From Silene latifolia (taxonomy: Eukaryota > Streptophyta > Magnoliopsida > Caryophyllales > Caryophyllaceae), in the NCBI RefSeq assembly GCF_048544455.1, contig NC_133536.1:27654152-27718151 (forward strand): a DNA stretch of 64,000 nucleotides, written 5' to 3'. Position numbers and translations under genes: made by a program. A model generated the notes under the pieces. That model was not told the DNA's origin and did not search any database. It worked only from the letters and a program-made list of their open reading frames with translations. Numbering within the stretch: position 1 is the first letter of the stretch; each line of letters begins with the position of its first letter. Positions 10,321 to 21,843 of the stretch are shown piece after piece.

Positions 10321-12260
10321 TGATGAGGAGCGTGTCGTCACTCATCCAATCAAACACATTTATAATACTCAACAAACAACTAGTTAGCGGTAAGTCGAGG
10401 TCGATCCATGGGACGGTGTGCTTTGGGTTCTAAGTCTATCTATCTCAATTTATGCTAGTGTCACGATTTGGTTTGGATTGTAGTTGTGTTCTAGGCTAAT
10501 GCAAACAATAAGGTAAATTAAGCAATAAAAGGAAAGATGTAAACAATTGATTAAAAGTGCTAGGATATCATAGGGTCATAGGGGATTCATGGTGTTGATC
10601 ATACAAACATGTTCACAAAGTTGCAAGCAATTAATGTTGTGGAGGAACCGAGTTGGGTTATATCTTACGGTTCATAGGAAGGGTTGGGTCCCGGAGCCGA
10701 ATCGATTAGATTGTACAACACCTACAAGTCGACTTACTTTCCTCCTATTCAACTTCTATGCATGGTCTAACAAGACTCGAGTTGGTTTATATCTTACAAG
10801 TCAAGTTGAAAAGATAAGAGATGGTAAAAATGCAAGGATTCATAGGCTTGGCATTTCATCAAACATAACATGTGCATAAAGTTTACATCACAACAAGCAA
10901 GCAATTTGATTATGAAAACACATTAGATTAAGCATGAATCAATCCCATGTTGGTTTCCCCTAATTACCCATTAATCCTAGCTAAAGAAACTACTCACTCA
11001 TTATCATGGGAAACATGTCATTAATGGTGTCAATCATCACAACAAGTATAAACATGATAATAGAATGAAGAAAAGAACAATAAAGATTAAAGAGTAAAGG
11101 AATTATACCAACTTAAGATGATCCAAATAATAATGCAAAGAATAATAGAAGAACTTGATGATTGATGGAAGGTTGTCAATCTCCCAATAATAACCCAATA
11201 ATCTTCAATTACCCAATAATAAACTTGAATAATAAACTTGAACAATAATTAAAGAGAGATTAATGTGTAATTTGTGGAAAGATTAAAGAGTAATCTATTC
11301 TAATCTACTCCTAATCTAATCTAAAGAAGGATTTTCTACTCTAAAAACAACATGCTCCAACTTGATGGATTGATTATTACAAATGGGGTATTTATAGTGG
11401 AAATTAGGTGGGATGCATTAGGGTTAAGTAAGGGCTAAACTAGTAATTACACTTTTTAAGTTGAGCAAGGAGACTCCGGTATTTTTCGGAGGAAGGGAGT
11501 CTTTCTTTGAAGCTTGGAGAAGACGAAATCATCTTTGTGAAGGAATCCGGGCGGAATAGGGTCGGGACGGGCGGAATCTGGCAAAGGAATCCGAGCGGAT
11601 TCGAGGGAATCCGGGCGGATTCTAGTGGGGCAATCCGAGCGGATTGTAGGGAATCCGGGCGGATTCTCTTCCAGAGAAATTTCTTGTTTTTCCCAGCCAG
11701 AAGATGGGCGTCTTGTGGGGAAGACGGGCGTCTTGGGGAAGACGGGCGGATTCTTCTCGGGACGCGCGGATTCCCGAACAACTTCTTTGTTTGACCTCGG
11801 ATTGTAAAACGGACGTCATTTTCTCATCCGGACTCCTATTGGAGTGATTCAAAAGCCTAGATCACTTGTTTTTTCGACGCCGTTCCATCTAGCATACTTT
11901 CAGAGCCAAAGGAGCAACCCTTGGTTCGGGTTTCGAGCGATTTCTTCATGCAATGCCTCCCTTCTCGTCATTTTTGCTTTTAACCTTATGAGCCTTCTAC
12001 ATACTCTTTATTCCTACATCTTTGGTCATCATTCTTGCCTCCTCTTCATACTAGTCCATCTAATATCATCAATAAGCTTCCAAATATGCACGAAAGACGG
12101 GAATTTCCGCCTTATTATCTCCTTTTCTACAAAACATATGAAATGCGATAGAAAAGCAAGTAGGAAGGTTTTGACGGATAAAATGGCCATGAAATGCTAT
12201 AATAGTATGCAAAATAGGCTCAATTAGGGGACTAAATGTGCGCTAATTATGGTCACATCA
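10321..12260 (-). repeat. Inner element 3' LTR with palindrome array
   Basis: 1940 bp. The minus-strand TATA box TATAAATA is at 11389-11396. About 140-390 bases upstream of it (11541-11776) lies an array of imperfect palindromes, GAATCCGNGCGGATTC and AAGACGGGCGTCTT. The polypurine tract before the LTR is GGTTTGGGGATATT on the minus strand (12261-12274). Open frames of 60-127 codons in this LTR are repeated exactly in the other LTR and show no protein family. Confidence 0.95.
11541..11776. promoter_or_regulatory. GAATCCGNGCGGATTC dyad array in U3 of the inner LTR
   Basis: About nine units. Five are of the GAATCC...GGATTC type. One is changed to CAATCC...GGATTG, keeping the pairing of the outermost base. 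Others switch to AAGACG GG CGTCTT, also symmetric. The array lies upstream of the LTR TATA box. It could bind a dimeric factor, or fold in the U3 part of the 3' end of the RNA. The copy in the other LTR is at 17067-17300. Confidence 0.7.
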
Positions 12261-14345
12261 AATATCCCCAAACCGAACCTTTACTCGTCCCGAGTAAAGA
12301 GGTGACTAAAACTAGACCTTTATTTAATCTAACCTAATAACATAGCCGATATGAGACAATTAGCGGGTCTCATTCCGCCCCTTCAACTCACAACAAGACA
12401 ACCATGAGGTAGGATGCCTTCTTGCAAGGCAAGGTGGGTCTTGCCAAAATGGCGACACATCCAATCATTAAGCACACAAAATCAAGTAATGGATGCATCT
12501 ACAAAAGAATAGCCACTTTCCTCATCTAAGTGGCGGAAATTATCTACAAGGGAAGCAATTCAAGGGTACACACTCCTTCATAGATACAATTTCTTCAAAC
12601 TACTAAGCCTAGAAGGATACCAATAAATCACCTCCAAGTTGTGTCAAGCTAGGGTACCTTTGTCCTCAATCGTTAAATGCTTTTGTCAAGAGTAGACTCC
12701 CTATGGTGTTAGAAACACTGGAGGATCGCGGAATTCCCCCTCTTGCCTAGACAAGAAGAAGGGTCGTCCCCTCTCTACCATGCACAAAAATGGATACGGT
12801 GGATAAAGGGATCGATAGATATTTGAGTTTCACTTTGGGAGTTTGCTTTCATTTTTGTTTTTCCCCCCAATTTCTTGTGGCATATAACATTTGAGATCAC
12901 TTTCTTGCCATTTCTTTTGATTTTTGGCATTTTCAACACTTGACAACTTTTTGCATTTTCTTTTGAACATTTTCAAAGTCACCCCAATTAGTAACGAGGG
13001 TGCCTTGTATTTGAAGCTTAGGAGTCTATTTTTGCTCCTCTTTTCTTTTGATGCATTTTTTTGCAAACTTTCTTTCACTTTTCGTTTCTTTGAACTCAAA
13101 TTGATTTCTTTTTGTGCCCATTCCCTTTGATGACAAAATATGGTAGAATATGGATGAATGATGGATGGATGCATAGTTTCAAGGGTCACCTTGGAATAAA
13201 CGGTAGCCAAGGAGTTATCACACCACAAGGTACTCTTGACTAGGCCTTAATCCATGGGTCAAAGGATACTAGCATGACACATCCTAGGGTGTTTTACAAG
13301 CATTCTAACAAGCAAAGTCTTAAGAAGAAAAAGCATCTACTAGGGCCTATAAACACTTGTCAAGCTTCCCAAGTAGACGGTTTCGCAACATTTTTTCTAA
13401 CATGCAAACTACATGCCATGATGCCACTAACATATAAACATCCTAATGCATATGCTTCTACCAACTAGTATGCCAAATAATCTAAATGCAAGTCTAGATT
13501 CACATTGTTTATACCGCATCAATCAAAATAAAGCCACATAGTCATCAACATAAAGAGGAAAAAGGAGATTGGAAAGATCATACCATGCGATCTTCAATAT
13601 CCTCATGCCTCGGATGTGGCGTAGTCAATCAATGTGAAAAAGGATAAACAAACAAGCAAACGAGTATATACAATATAAACAATTCTATACTACAAAGGAA
13701 ATGAACATGTTTTTGATTTTTCAATTTTTCAAATTTTTATGGTTTTTGTTTTTATGAAATTAAAAGACATATTTTTGGGATTTTTTGAAATTTTTCAATT
13801 TTTATTCATTTTTGGAATATAAATTCCCATCCCCCCTTTATTTTGGACATTGTCCTCAATGTACATGTAGGAGTAGGAGTGAAAAAGAAATACATGTTTT
13901 TGGATTTTTGATTTTATGGAAATTGAAGTACAAATGCAATGATATGATATGAATGAATGCATGCTCTAACTAAATGCAATTCTATATGACATATATAACA
14001 AATGAATGCAATCTAAACTATACTATATGATGCATGATTTCTAGTAAACTATGGTCACTTATGATCAAACCTCCCCAAACCGATTTAAACACTATTTCTA
14101 ATGTAGAAATGAATAGGTTTGGCCATTAGTAACTATGCATGAATTTTAATCTATATGCAACTATCTACATGAATCATGTTACAATGCAACTATACTATGA
14201 ACTAACTAAGGTAAATGCAATATGAAATATAATACAAATGCAAGCTAAATGTATATGTATATAACTAAATGCAAGTGGAAATGTAATGCAAAGTGAAAGA
14301 AAAGGGTATCTTACAAATGGTGGTTTGAGATAGGACTCCACCAAA
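12261..14345 (-). other. Inner element 3' internal region, noncoding
   Basis: No gene is supported. On the minus strand it contains TTTTTGAAATTTTTC-like AT repeats (about 13700-13815), the conserved CATTGAGGACAATG hairpin beside a GGGGGG purine run (13831-13863), a purine-rich stretch opposite 12840-13100, and the polypurine tract next to the LTR. The arrangement copies that of the outer element. Confidence 0.7.
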
Positions 14346-15689
14346 CTAGTTTGAATTGTTGAAGTTCTTTTCTTTGTCCATGGAGCTCAAGGCTCTTAGA
14401 AGAAGATCAAAGGCTTGTGAACAAACTCCAAATAAGCATATGTATGGGTTTCTCCAAGTGAATACGAAATTTGGCCAAGGGAGCTTGCCATAAGTTCTTT
14501 CTTTCACCTTATCCTTGGCACTAGAGCTTTCCCAATGCTTCAAACCAATAAGCCCATGATTCTTGTCAACACAAGGTAAGAAGTATGGCTTATGGTTGCC
14601 CGGAGACTTCCACTCACTACCTTCTCTTTCACTTTTGGTGATAATGATAGCATTTTGATTTTTCAATCCTTCCAAGGTGGAAGGAGAATTGTCATGACAT
14701 TGATGATCGAGCTCCTTAGAAGTTGGCATTGTGGATGCCAAATTTCCACAAGTAGCTTCACGTGCAAGTTTCTCCTTGAGCTTTTCCACCAAGTAGCTTT
14801 TGTATGATGCTTTGACCTTGTGAAGAAGGTCCACCATATCCTCTTCAACAATCATTGGCTCCATGGTAGGTGTCAAGTAGTCTTCATGGGATATAAGGAA
14901 AGGACATTCACCTTCATGATAGGATATCTCAAAGGTCTCAAGGATAGGCTCCTCAAGCAAGGTGATATCACAAGTCCATCCCTTAAGCTCATCATCATCG
15001 TCGCTATCTCCATAAGAATCATAAATGGGGGCTTCACTCCTCTTCACCAACACTTTCTCCAACACCTCAACATCTACTTCAAATGACACGCCCTCATACT
15101 CACAAAGGCTAAGAGTTTTTGGCTTACTCAACCTCATGTCTTCATCATCAAATACCACACTTTCATACTCACAAGAGCCCAAAGAGGTTGGCTCTTCCCA
15201 CTTCTCATCAAAGGTAACTCCTTCAAACTCACATTCATGGTCAATGTCCAAGGAGTGGTGGGGGGTGGTTTCTTGGGATTCTCTCATTTGGGCAATTTGA
15301 ATCTCCAACTCCTCTCTTTGGATAACAATGTTTTTAAGAACATTATCTTGTTTTTGGCTCTCTTCTAGCATTTGTTTGAAGAAGTTTTGTTGATCTCCCA
15401 TCATTTGGAGAATCATGTTTTGAATGGGTTCATCTTTTTGTTGTGGGTAGGTGTGAAAGTGGTTGTATTGTGGCAATTGAAGTTCATTGTGAAATGGGTA
15501 TTGGGTGGGTGGTTGTTGTGGATATTGGATGTGAGTGTTTTGGTTGGAAAATTTGGGGTAGTAGTTAGGATGTTCATTGTATGAGTAGTAAGGTAGGTTT
15601 GTGTTGACTTGCTCCTCAAACTCCCCATACCCATAGTCATACTCAAAAGATCCACCACATACTCCATAACACATGTCTTGAGTCATCAT
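14346..15689 (-). CDS. Inner element ORF, acidic protein of unknown function
   Basis: This ORF of 447 codons starts at the ATG at 15689 (MMTQDMCYG); an open frame runs further upstream but without an ATG. It lies about 130 bases after the PBS, where gag normally begins. The N-terminal third is rich in Tyr, Pro, Gln and Asn (YPQQPPTQYP). The middle is strongly acidic, with repeated CEYEGVSFE / CEFEGVTFDE / CEYESVVFDD units (about residues 150-210). A Lys-rich helix (LVEKLKEKLAREA) follows. The C-terminus is FDLLLRALSSMDKEKN. There is no zinc knuckle, protease or RT motif. The outer element encodes a related protein. It may be a divergent Gag-like or accessory protein helping a pol-less element parasitise an Athila-type helper; that role is inference. 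Confidence 0.7.
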   Translation of the reverse strand: MMTQDMCYGVCGGSFEYDYGYGEFEEQVNTNLPYYSYNEHPNYYPKFSNQNTHIQYPQQPPTQYPFHNELQLPQYNHFHTYPQQKDEPIQNMILQMMGDQQNFFKQMLEESQKQDNVLKNIVIQREELEIQIAQMRESQETTPHHSLDIDHECEFEGVTFDEKWEEPTSLGSCEYESVVFDDEDMRLSKPKTLSLCEYEGVSFEVDVEVLEKVLVKRSEAPIYDSYGDSDDDDELKGWTCDITLLEEPILETFEISYHEGECPFLISHEDYLTPTMEPMIVEEDMVDLLHKVKASYKSYLVEKLKEKLAREATCGNLASTMPTSKELDHQCHDNSPSTLEGLKNQNAIIITKSEREGSEWKSPGNHKPYFLPCVDKNHGLIGLKHWESSSAKDKVKERTYGKLPWPNFVFTWRNPYICLFGVCSQAFDLLLRALSSMDKEKNFNNSN

Positions 15690-15747
15690 AACTAAGACAA
15701 GGAAACAACTACAAGCATGGAAACTACACAAAAACGGTAAGAACAAT

Positions 15748-15771
15748 CCTTGAGGAACAAGTTCCTCAAGG
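15748..15771 (-). ncRNA. Leader hairpin of the inner element
   Basis: CCTTGAGGAAC, a two-base loop, and GTTCCTCAAGG form a perfect 11 bp inverted repeat between the PBS and the ATG. A hairpin occupies the matching place in the outer element (18776-18791) and the plus-strand Athila element (51144-51170, with the same GGAAC/GTTCC core). It could act as a dimerisation or packaging signal in the genomic RNA. Confidence 0.6.
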
Positions 15772-15824
15772 TGAAAGCACAATTAAAATAGACAAACAAG
15801 TAAGAACTTAATCACATAGCACCA

Positions 15825-15842
15825 TCCCCGGCAACGGCGCCA
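15825..15842 (-). promoter_or_regulatory. Primer binding site of the inner element
   Basis: On the minus strand TGGCGCCGTTGCCGGGGA follows the 5' LTR by three bases. This is the plant Athila-type PBS, usually assigned to tRNA-Asp. It fixes the element's orientation and is shared with the outer element; the plus-strand Athila element has a near-identical site. Confidence 0.9.
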
Positions 15843-15845
15843 TTT

Positions 15846-17784
15846 TGATGAGGAGCGTGTCGTCACTCATCCAATCAAACACATTTATAATACTCAACAA
15901 ACAACTAGTTAGCGGTAAGTCGAGGTCGATCCATGGGACGGTGTGCTTTGGGTTCTAAGTCTATCTATCTCAATTTATGCTAGTGTCACGATTTGGTTTG
16001 GATTGTAGTTGTGTTCTAGGCTAATGCAAACAATAAGGTAAATTAAGCAATAAAAGGAAAGATGTAAACAATTGATTAAAAGTGCTAGGATATCATAGGG
16101 TCATAGGGGATTCATGGTGTTGATCATACAAACATGTTCACAAAGTTGCAAGCAATTAATGTTGTGGAGGAACCGAGTTGGGTTATATCTTACGGTTCAT
16201 AGGAAGGGTTGGGTCCCGGAGCCGAATCGATTAGATTGTACAACACCTACAAGTCGACTTACTTTCCTCCTATTCAACTTCTATGCATGGTCTAACAAGA
16301 CTCGAGTTGGTTTATATCTTACAAGTCAAGTTGAAAAGATAAGAGATGGTAAAAATGCAAGGATTCATAGGCTTGGCATTTCATCAAACATAACATGTGC
16401 ATAAAGTTTACATCACAACAAGCAAGCAATTTGATTATGAAAACACATTAGATTAAGCATGAATCAATCCCATGTTGGTTTCCCCTAATTACCCATTAAT
16501 CCTAGCTAAAGAAACTACTCACTCATTATCATGGGAAACATGTCATTAATGGTGTCAATCATCACAACAAGTATAAACATGATAATAGAATGAAGAAAAG
16601 AACAATAAAGATTAAAGAGTAAAGGAATTATACCAACTTAAGATGATCCAAATAATAATGCAAAGAATAATAGAAGAACTTGATGATTGATGGAAGGTTG
16701 TCAATCTCCCAATAATAACCCAATAATCTTCAATTACCCAATAATAAACTTGAATAATAAACTTGAACAATAATTAAAGAGAGATTAATGTGTAATTTGT
16801 GGAAAGATTAAAGAGTAATCTATTCTAATCTACTCCTAATCTAATCTAAAGAAGGATTTTCTACTCTAAAAACAACATGCTCCAACTTGATGGATTGATT
16901 ATTACAAATGGGGTATTTATAGTGGAAATTAGGTGGGATGCATTAGGGTTAAGTAAGGGCTAAACTAGTAATTACACTTTTTAAGTTGAGCAAGGAGACT
17001 CCGGTATTTTTCGGAGGAAGGGAGTCTTTCTTTGAAGCTTGGAGAAGACGAAATCATGCTGTGAAGGAATCCGGGCGGAATAGGGTCGGGACGGGCGGAA
17101 TCTGGCAAAGGAATCCGAGCGGATTCGAGGGAATCCGGGCGGATTCTAGTGGGGCAATCCGAGCGGATTGTAGGGAATCCGGGCGGATTCTCTTCCAGAG
17201 AAATTTCTTGTTTTTCCCAGCCAGAAGACGGGCGTCTTGTGGGGAAGACGGGCGTCTTGGGGAAGACGGGCGGATTCTTCTCGGGACGCGCGGATTCCCG
17301 AACAACTTCTTTGTTTGACCTCGGATTGTAAAACGGACGTCATTTTCTCATCCGGACTCCTATTGGAGTGATTCAAAAGCCTAGATCACTTGTTTTTTCG
17401 ACGCCGTTCCATCTAGCATACTTTCAGAGCCAAAGGAGCAACCCTTGGTTCGGGTTTCGAGCGATTTCTTCATGCAATGCCTCCCTTCTCGTCATTTTTG
17501 CTTTTAACCTTATGAGCCTTCTACATACTCTTTATTCCTACATCTTTGGTCATCATTCTTGCCTCCTCTTCATACTAGTCCATCTAATATCATCAATAAG
17601 CTTCCAAATATGCACGAAAGACGGGAATTTCCGCCTTATTATCTCCTTTTCTACAAAACATATGAAATGCGATAGAAAAGCAAGTAGGAAGGTTTTGACG
17701 GATAAAATGGCCATGAAATGCTATAATAGTATGCAAAATAGGCTCAATTAGGGGACTAAATGTGCGCTAATTATGGTCACATCA
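15846..17784 (-). repeat. Inner element 5' LTR
   Basis: 1939 bp, nearly identical to 10321-12260. Differences I saw are TCTTTG versus GCTG near 17058 and one T/C in the AAGATGGGCG unit. The TATA box and U3 palindrome array (17067-17300) are conserved. Confidence 0.95.
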
Positions 17785-18698
17785 CACAAGTAGTGCCAAA
17801 CTATAGCAAACCGCACCCGACCTCTCTTCCAACGCTTCTTCCCGTTCTTCCTCTTGCTCCTCTCGGTATTGTTTCTAGGATCCTCTTGGTGTTTAAGATC
17901 CTCCATTTCAATGTAGTAGCTAGAAGGAGAGACAGACGGAATCTCATAAACCTCATAGAATGAGGAAACATCCTCATGGTCATCAACACAAGGACAGCGG
18001 TGAAGAATAAGAGGTGGAGGACTCAACCTCTCAACATTGAGGTTCATAATATCATCATCTTTGTCTAATTTCTCTTGACTCTTCAATTGAACCGAATCAC
18101 TACCAAAGATGAGAGCTTCAATTTCTTCCAAGCTAGAGTCAAAACTACAAATGTCGTAGTTTTTCTCATGGCTCCTCAACTCTCCCAATATGGCAAATTC
18201 GAATTCATCTACTTCAATTTCCCAACTCTTAATCTTTTTCCCACACTTGTCATTGACAAGTACTTCTTCTTCAAAGATTTCGAAAGGAGGTGGTAGTGGA
18301 GAGCCTTCCTCATTATCATAAACATCCCAAGTAGGGGCACCAAGCTCTTCATAAATTCCCTCCCCACACTTATCATTTTGCAAGGAGTCTTCATAAGTGT
18401 CCCATATGGGAGAGCCAAGTTTATCTTCCTCACAACTCTTTGTATACTCCATTCCACCTCCATTAAGAGCCATCTCTAAGGCATCAACTTGAACCTCCCA
18501 AGAATCATATGAAGAGTCATCTAACCAAGACCCAACATCAAGTAATGATTTTGGGGATTTCAAATACAATTCAATTTCCTTCATAATTTGAGATTCAAAC
18601 TCACTTTCCCTCAAACCATCTTCATTCATATCTTCTTTCATATCAACCTCCAATACATCCACTCTATAACAAGAGTCACTCATAGAGGGAAATTTCAT
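17785..18698 (-). pseudogene. Outer element ORF, N-terminal 304 codons (split by inner element)
   Basis: The ATG at 18698 opens a very acidic protein (MKFPSMSDSCYRVDVLEVDM). It has repeated SWEVQVDALEMAL / SWEIEVDEFEFAI and PIWDTYEDS / PTWDVYDNE units and a basic C-terminal segment (NTERSKRKNGKKRWKRGR). It starts about 150 bases after the PBS, in gag position. The frame runs into the nested element at 17784 and resumes at 10320 in phase. No known domain was recognised. The repeated W-D-x-Y-E-D/N units and the shared C-terminus tie it to the inner element's ORF. Confidence 0.75.
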
Positions 18699-18775
18699 GG
18701 ACTTGTTGATTTCAAACTCAATCTTCTAATGCAAAAAGCTTATACACTTAAAGGAGAGAGTTAAAAAGACAAACG

Positions 18776-18791
18776 GCACACCAAGGTGTGC
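18776..18791 (-). ncRNA. Leader hairpin of the outer element
   Basis: GCACACC and GGTGTGC flank a two-base loop, 57 bases from the PBS and 77 bases before the ATG. The sequence differs from the inner element's hairpin, but its place and its 2-nt loop are the same. Confidence 0.5.
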
Positions 18792-18848
18792 AAAAACAAC
18801 AATGACTTAGTCTAAACTAGAACAAAACAACTAATATCATGCCAATGC

Positions 18849-18866
18849 TCCCCGGCAACGGCGCCA
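18849..18866 (-). promoter_or_regulatory. Primer binding site of the outer element
   Basis: TGGCGCCGTTGCCGGGGA on the minus strand, three bases after the 5' LTR. It is identical to the site of the inner element. Confidence 0.9.
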
Positions 18867-18869
18867 TTT

Positions 18870-20587
18870 TGATGTGGGGTTTGTCGCACTCCCCCAATCA
18901 AACAAATAACTCAACTAATGTAGTAGGGTAGTCGAGGTCGAACCACAAGGAGCAAGGGTGATTACTAATTGTTTAAATTCTTATGCTTAGCTAAGTCGGA
19001 TAAAACAAGGATGAATGATTATATAAAGGACTAAACTAAATAACAAGAAATAAATTGAACTAATTAAACTATAGAATGAGAAAGCAAGCTATTAAATACG
19101 ATTTACTCAAGTTAATTAAGGCCTAGGGCGCGACTAAACCACCGACATTCATAATAAATCATGAGTTCCTTCAACTAGTTGTTAAGGGGGAAGTGTATTG
19201 GGTGGAGACGCCTCTAATTCGCCCACCAACTCCCTCCCGGGCTCATGGTGGGACACTAGTGATACCGAATCAACTCCCTCCCGGGCTCATGACTCGATTT
19301 CCCCCGACTCAAGACTCAAGGCTCACCAAAGTGGGCCCACTCCACTCACCTCTCATCAAGATCAAGGGCTTAAGCCCGCGATAAACTCCCGGTCATCCCT
19401 ACCCTTCTCCCGAAGGTGAACTTCAAACCGAAAAACAAAGGCACCCCACTTGGGTTCTCCCTCCCGGGCTCAACCCAAGTCGGCACACGACCAAAAAGGG
19501 GTAATGTAATCAATCCCAACCTAACCAACTCCCGTTGGTGGACAAGGGTCAAAACCGACAATTACTCCCAAATAGACACAACAATTCCATTCCTTTGTTT
19601 AAACCCCAAAACCCCTCCTCAACAACTAATTTAATGAACTCAATTAGATAAATTACTCATGTTAGGGTCTAATCGCACCCTAGTGAAAATACTACTCACT
19701 AATCATGGTCAATTTAGCAAGACAAGCAATAAAGGAGTCAACTTTAACCATGAACATGATAATTAATTGATTACTAGTACTAAGCATGCAATTGGCAACA
19801 AAAAGATGATAACCAAGTTATCAAACCACAATCAAAATGAAATTAGGCAAAAAGATGGTAACTTTGACTTCAAGCAAAGCAAATATTCAAAAATTGGAGA
19901 AACATAAACAAAGGAAAATGAAATCAACAACTAAAAACAAGAGGAAATAAGAAGTGACAAAGGAAATATACCAACAATTATAAGGCAAGAAGGATGATTG
20001 GATTGAATAATTGAAAAAGATGAAGAACAATGTTACAACTTCTTCCCCAAATATTTTCTCTACCAACTCACTTTTGATCTAAAATCTAGTATGAAATTAT
20101 TGTGTTTTCTAAAAATAGGGTTGGGTATATATACAAAAGGGTCCATTAACGGAATTATAAAGGTCGAAAATCAAAGAAAAGCCCAAAAGACCTCTATCCG
20201 GTGTTGGGAACGCCGGCCGCCTCTTGGGAACGCCGGATAGAGGTGGGAACATCGGATGGAATCTCTGAACACCCACTAGGCCAATTTTGAGCACCGGATA
20301 GAGGTGGGAACACCGCCCTGGAGTCTGAACGCCCATGGAAGTTGGGAAAATCTCAAGACGGTTCTCGATTTCCGCTTCGCTCCTTGCAAAAAGGTCCCGT
20401 CCCTATATCACCTCTCACGTTCTCCTAAAAAAGTGTGAAATAATATTATAATTACGCAATGCCATATACAAGATGAATAAATGCAAAATTGATTATGGAC
20501 TAGGCTAAATTAGCTAAAGAGTGTAACAAAATGAAGACAAAGTGAAGGGTTTAAGGCCAAAAATGTAGGGTGATAACATAGTTATCA
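18870..20587 (-). repeat. Outer element 5' LTR
   Basis: 1718 bp, about 99% identical by eye to 6012-7729. Most differences are C/T or G/A changes. Its U3 dyad cluster is at about 20195-20333. Flanked by the TTCAC duplication at 20588-20592. Confidence 0.93.
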
Positions 20588-21684
20588 TTCACACATCGTA
20601 CAACAAGAGTCATTTGCTCTTGATGAGCAATATCAGGGGTACAATCAAGAATTATTGAAAAATATTTTGCGTCTTTGATAATCTTTATTATAGAACATTT
20701 CACATTATTAGCTAAAAGGGAAATCAATTCATTTTGAATTCTATGCCCAAGATAATGATGATGAATATCCCGATTTTGAATGCGTCTAACATGATCTTGC
20801 ATTATTACATCAAACTCCGCAATCATTTCAATCAATCCTAAGAAATTACCATTACTATCTTCATATAGTTTTTCATGTGATCCTCTTAAAGCCAAATTAT
20901 GAGTGGCAAGACATTTTACAGCTGAAAATATTCTAACTAACACTTGCCTCCATCGGTCTTTCTCTTTCATTATAGCTTCCAACAAGTTTTTATCAATTGT
21001 TTCATTATTATCTAGCCTTATTCTCGTTTCATTCCAAGTAGACATATTATTCATATGCTCAGTACTATTTTCATGATGCTTGAGTCTGTCAATAATATGT
21101 TTCCAGTCACTTAAACCATCATTTGCTAACAAACTTTTGTTATTGATAGATTTGAACAACTTACAACAAAAACAAAATACTTTATCAGCATGTTTAGAAT
21201 AAATTAACCATTTTCTATCACTAATCTCACCATTATTCAACTTTCTAGAAAAATAAGCATATTTAAAATGCCTATTGTTATCATCACATGGATAGTCGAG
21301 ATTCAATTCTCTTGTAGGCCCCTTTTTAATTATAGAGTCCCTTATCTTATTACTAAGATTAGTCCAATTTATAGGATCATAAATATCAATAGAAGGAATT
21401 GTCTCTTCTCCAGCGATGTCATTATTAGTAGGAATTGTTGGCTCTGACTGATCTAAATTTTCATTATTATTATTATCATCAACATCACCAATTTCACCAT
21501 CTAAATTACTATCATCAATATCGTCACCTAAATTTTCATTTGGGTGATCTAAATTTTCATGAACCACATCCACATTTCTAATAAGAAATTTGTCAATAAC
21601 ACCTTGTTGTGATTTATTCAACTCTTCAACAAGTTTTCTCCTTTTCCTTTTTTCACTTCTGGATAAATGCTTTTTAGGCAACAT
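20588..21684 (-). pseudogene. hAT transposase, N-terminal part (split by LTR element)
   Basis: The ATG at 21684 starts [20 protein letters not shown]. An open frame reaches further upstream but with no earlier ATG. After a Lys/Arg-rich N-terminus and an Asn/Asp-rich linker comes the TTF-type zinc finger ([20 protein letters not shown], later [12 protein letters not shown]). The first catalytic Asp region follows ([20 protein letters not shown]). The frame runs into the LTR at 20587 and continues at 6006. The plant and animal members of this family (zinc finger MYM-type 1-like) share the order TTF finger, DUF4371, hAT dimerisation domain. No defect other than the insertion was seen. Confidence 0.9.
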
Positions 21685-21843
21685 TATTGCAATTTTCACA
21701 ATTATTGCACACAACAGTACAACAATAACTCAATAACAAGATACAGCTAAGAAATCAAACATAAAAACACTAGGAAATAGAAATCAAATCAATGGATGAA
21801 TGGATCATTCTACAAGAAAGGCATAAAAATAGAAAAGTAGATA

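Larger units (their letters stand above)
10321..17784 (-). mobile_element. Inner LTR retroelement, young and non-autonomous
   Basis: LTRs of 1940 and 1939 bp (10321-12260 and 15846-17784) begin TGATGAGG and end CACATCA. The target duplication is CACAA (10316-10320, 17785-17789). It is inserted in the ORF of the outer element. An Athila-type PBS lies beside the right LTR on the minus strand. The interior has one 447-codon ORF and a long noncoding part, without pol. By eye the LTRs differ at only about three positions, so it is much younger than its host element. Confidence 0.95.
6012..20587 (-). mobile_element. Outer LTR retroelement, non-autonomous, Athila-type PBS
   Basis: Two LTRs of 1718 bp (6012-7729 and 18870-20587) begin TGAT and end ATCA. 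The element is bounded by the 5 bp duplication TTCAC (6007-6011, 20588-20592) and sits inside the hAT transposase ORF. A PBS next to the right LTR on the minus strand sets the orientation. The interior carries one acidic ORF followed by about 2.5 kb of noncoding DNA, with no protease, RT, RNase H or integrase. Another LTR element (10321-17784) is nested in the ORF. Without it the element is about 7.1 kb. By eye the two LTRs differ at roughly 17 sites, near 1%. Confidence 0.93.

Noticed and set aside
10589-12227. Several open frames (60-127 codons) with exact copies at 16114-17751
   Set aside because: They lie wholly inside the two LTRs of the inner element; their conservation reflects LTR identity, not protein selection.
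14346-18698. Acidic ORFs as host genes
   Set aside because: Both start shortly after a PBS within LTR-bounded elements, so they are retroelement ORFs.
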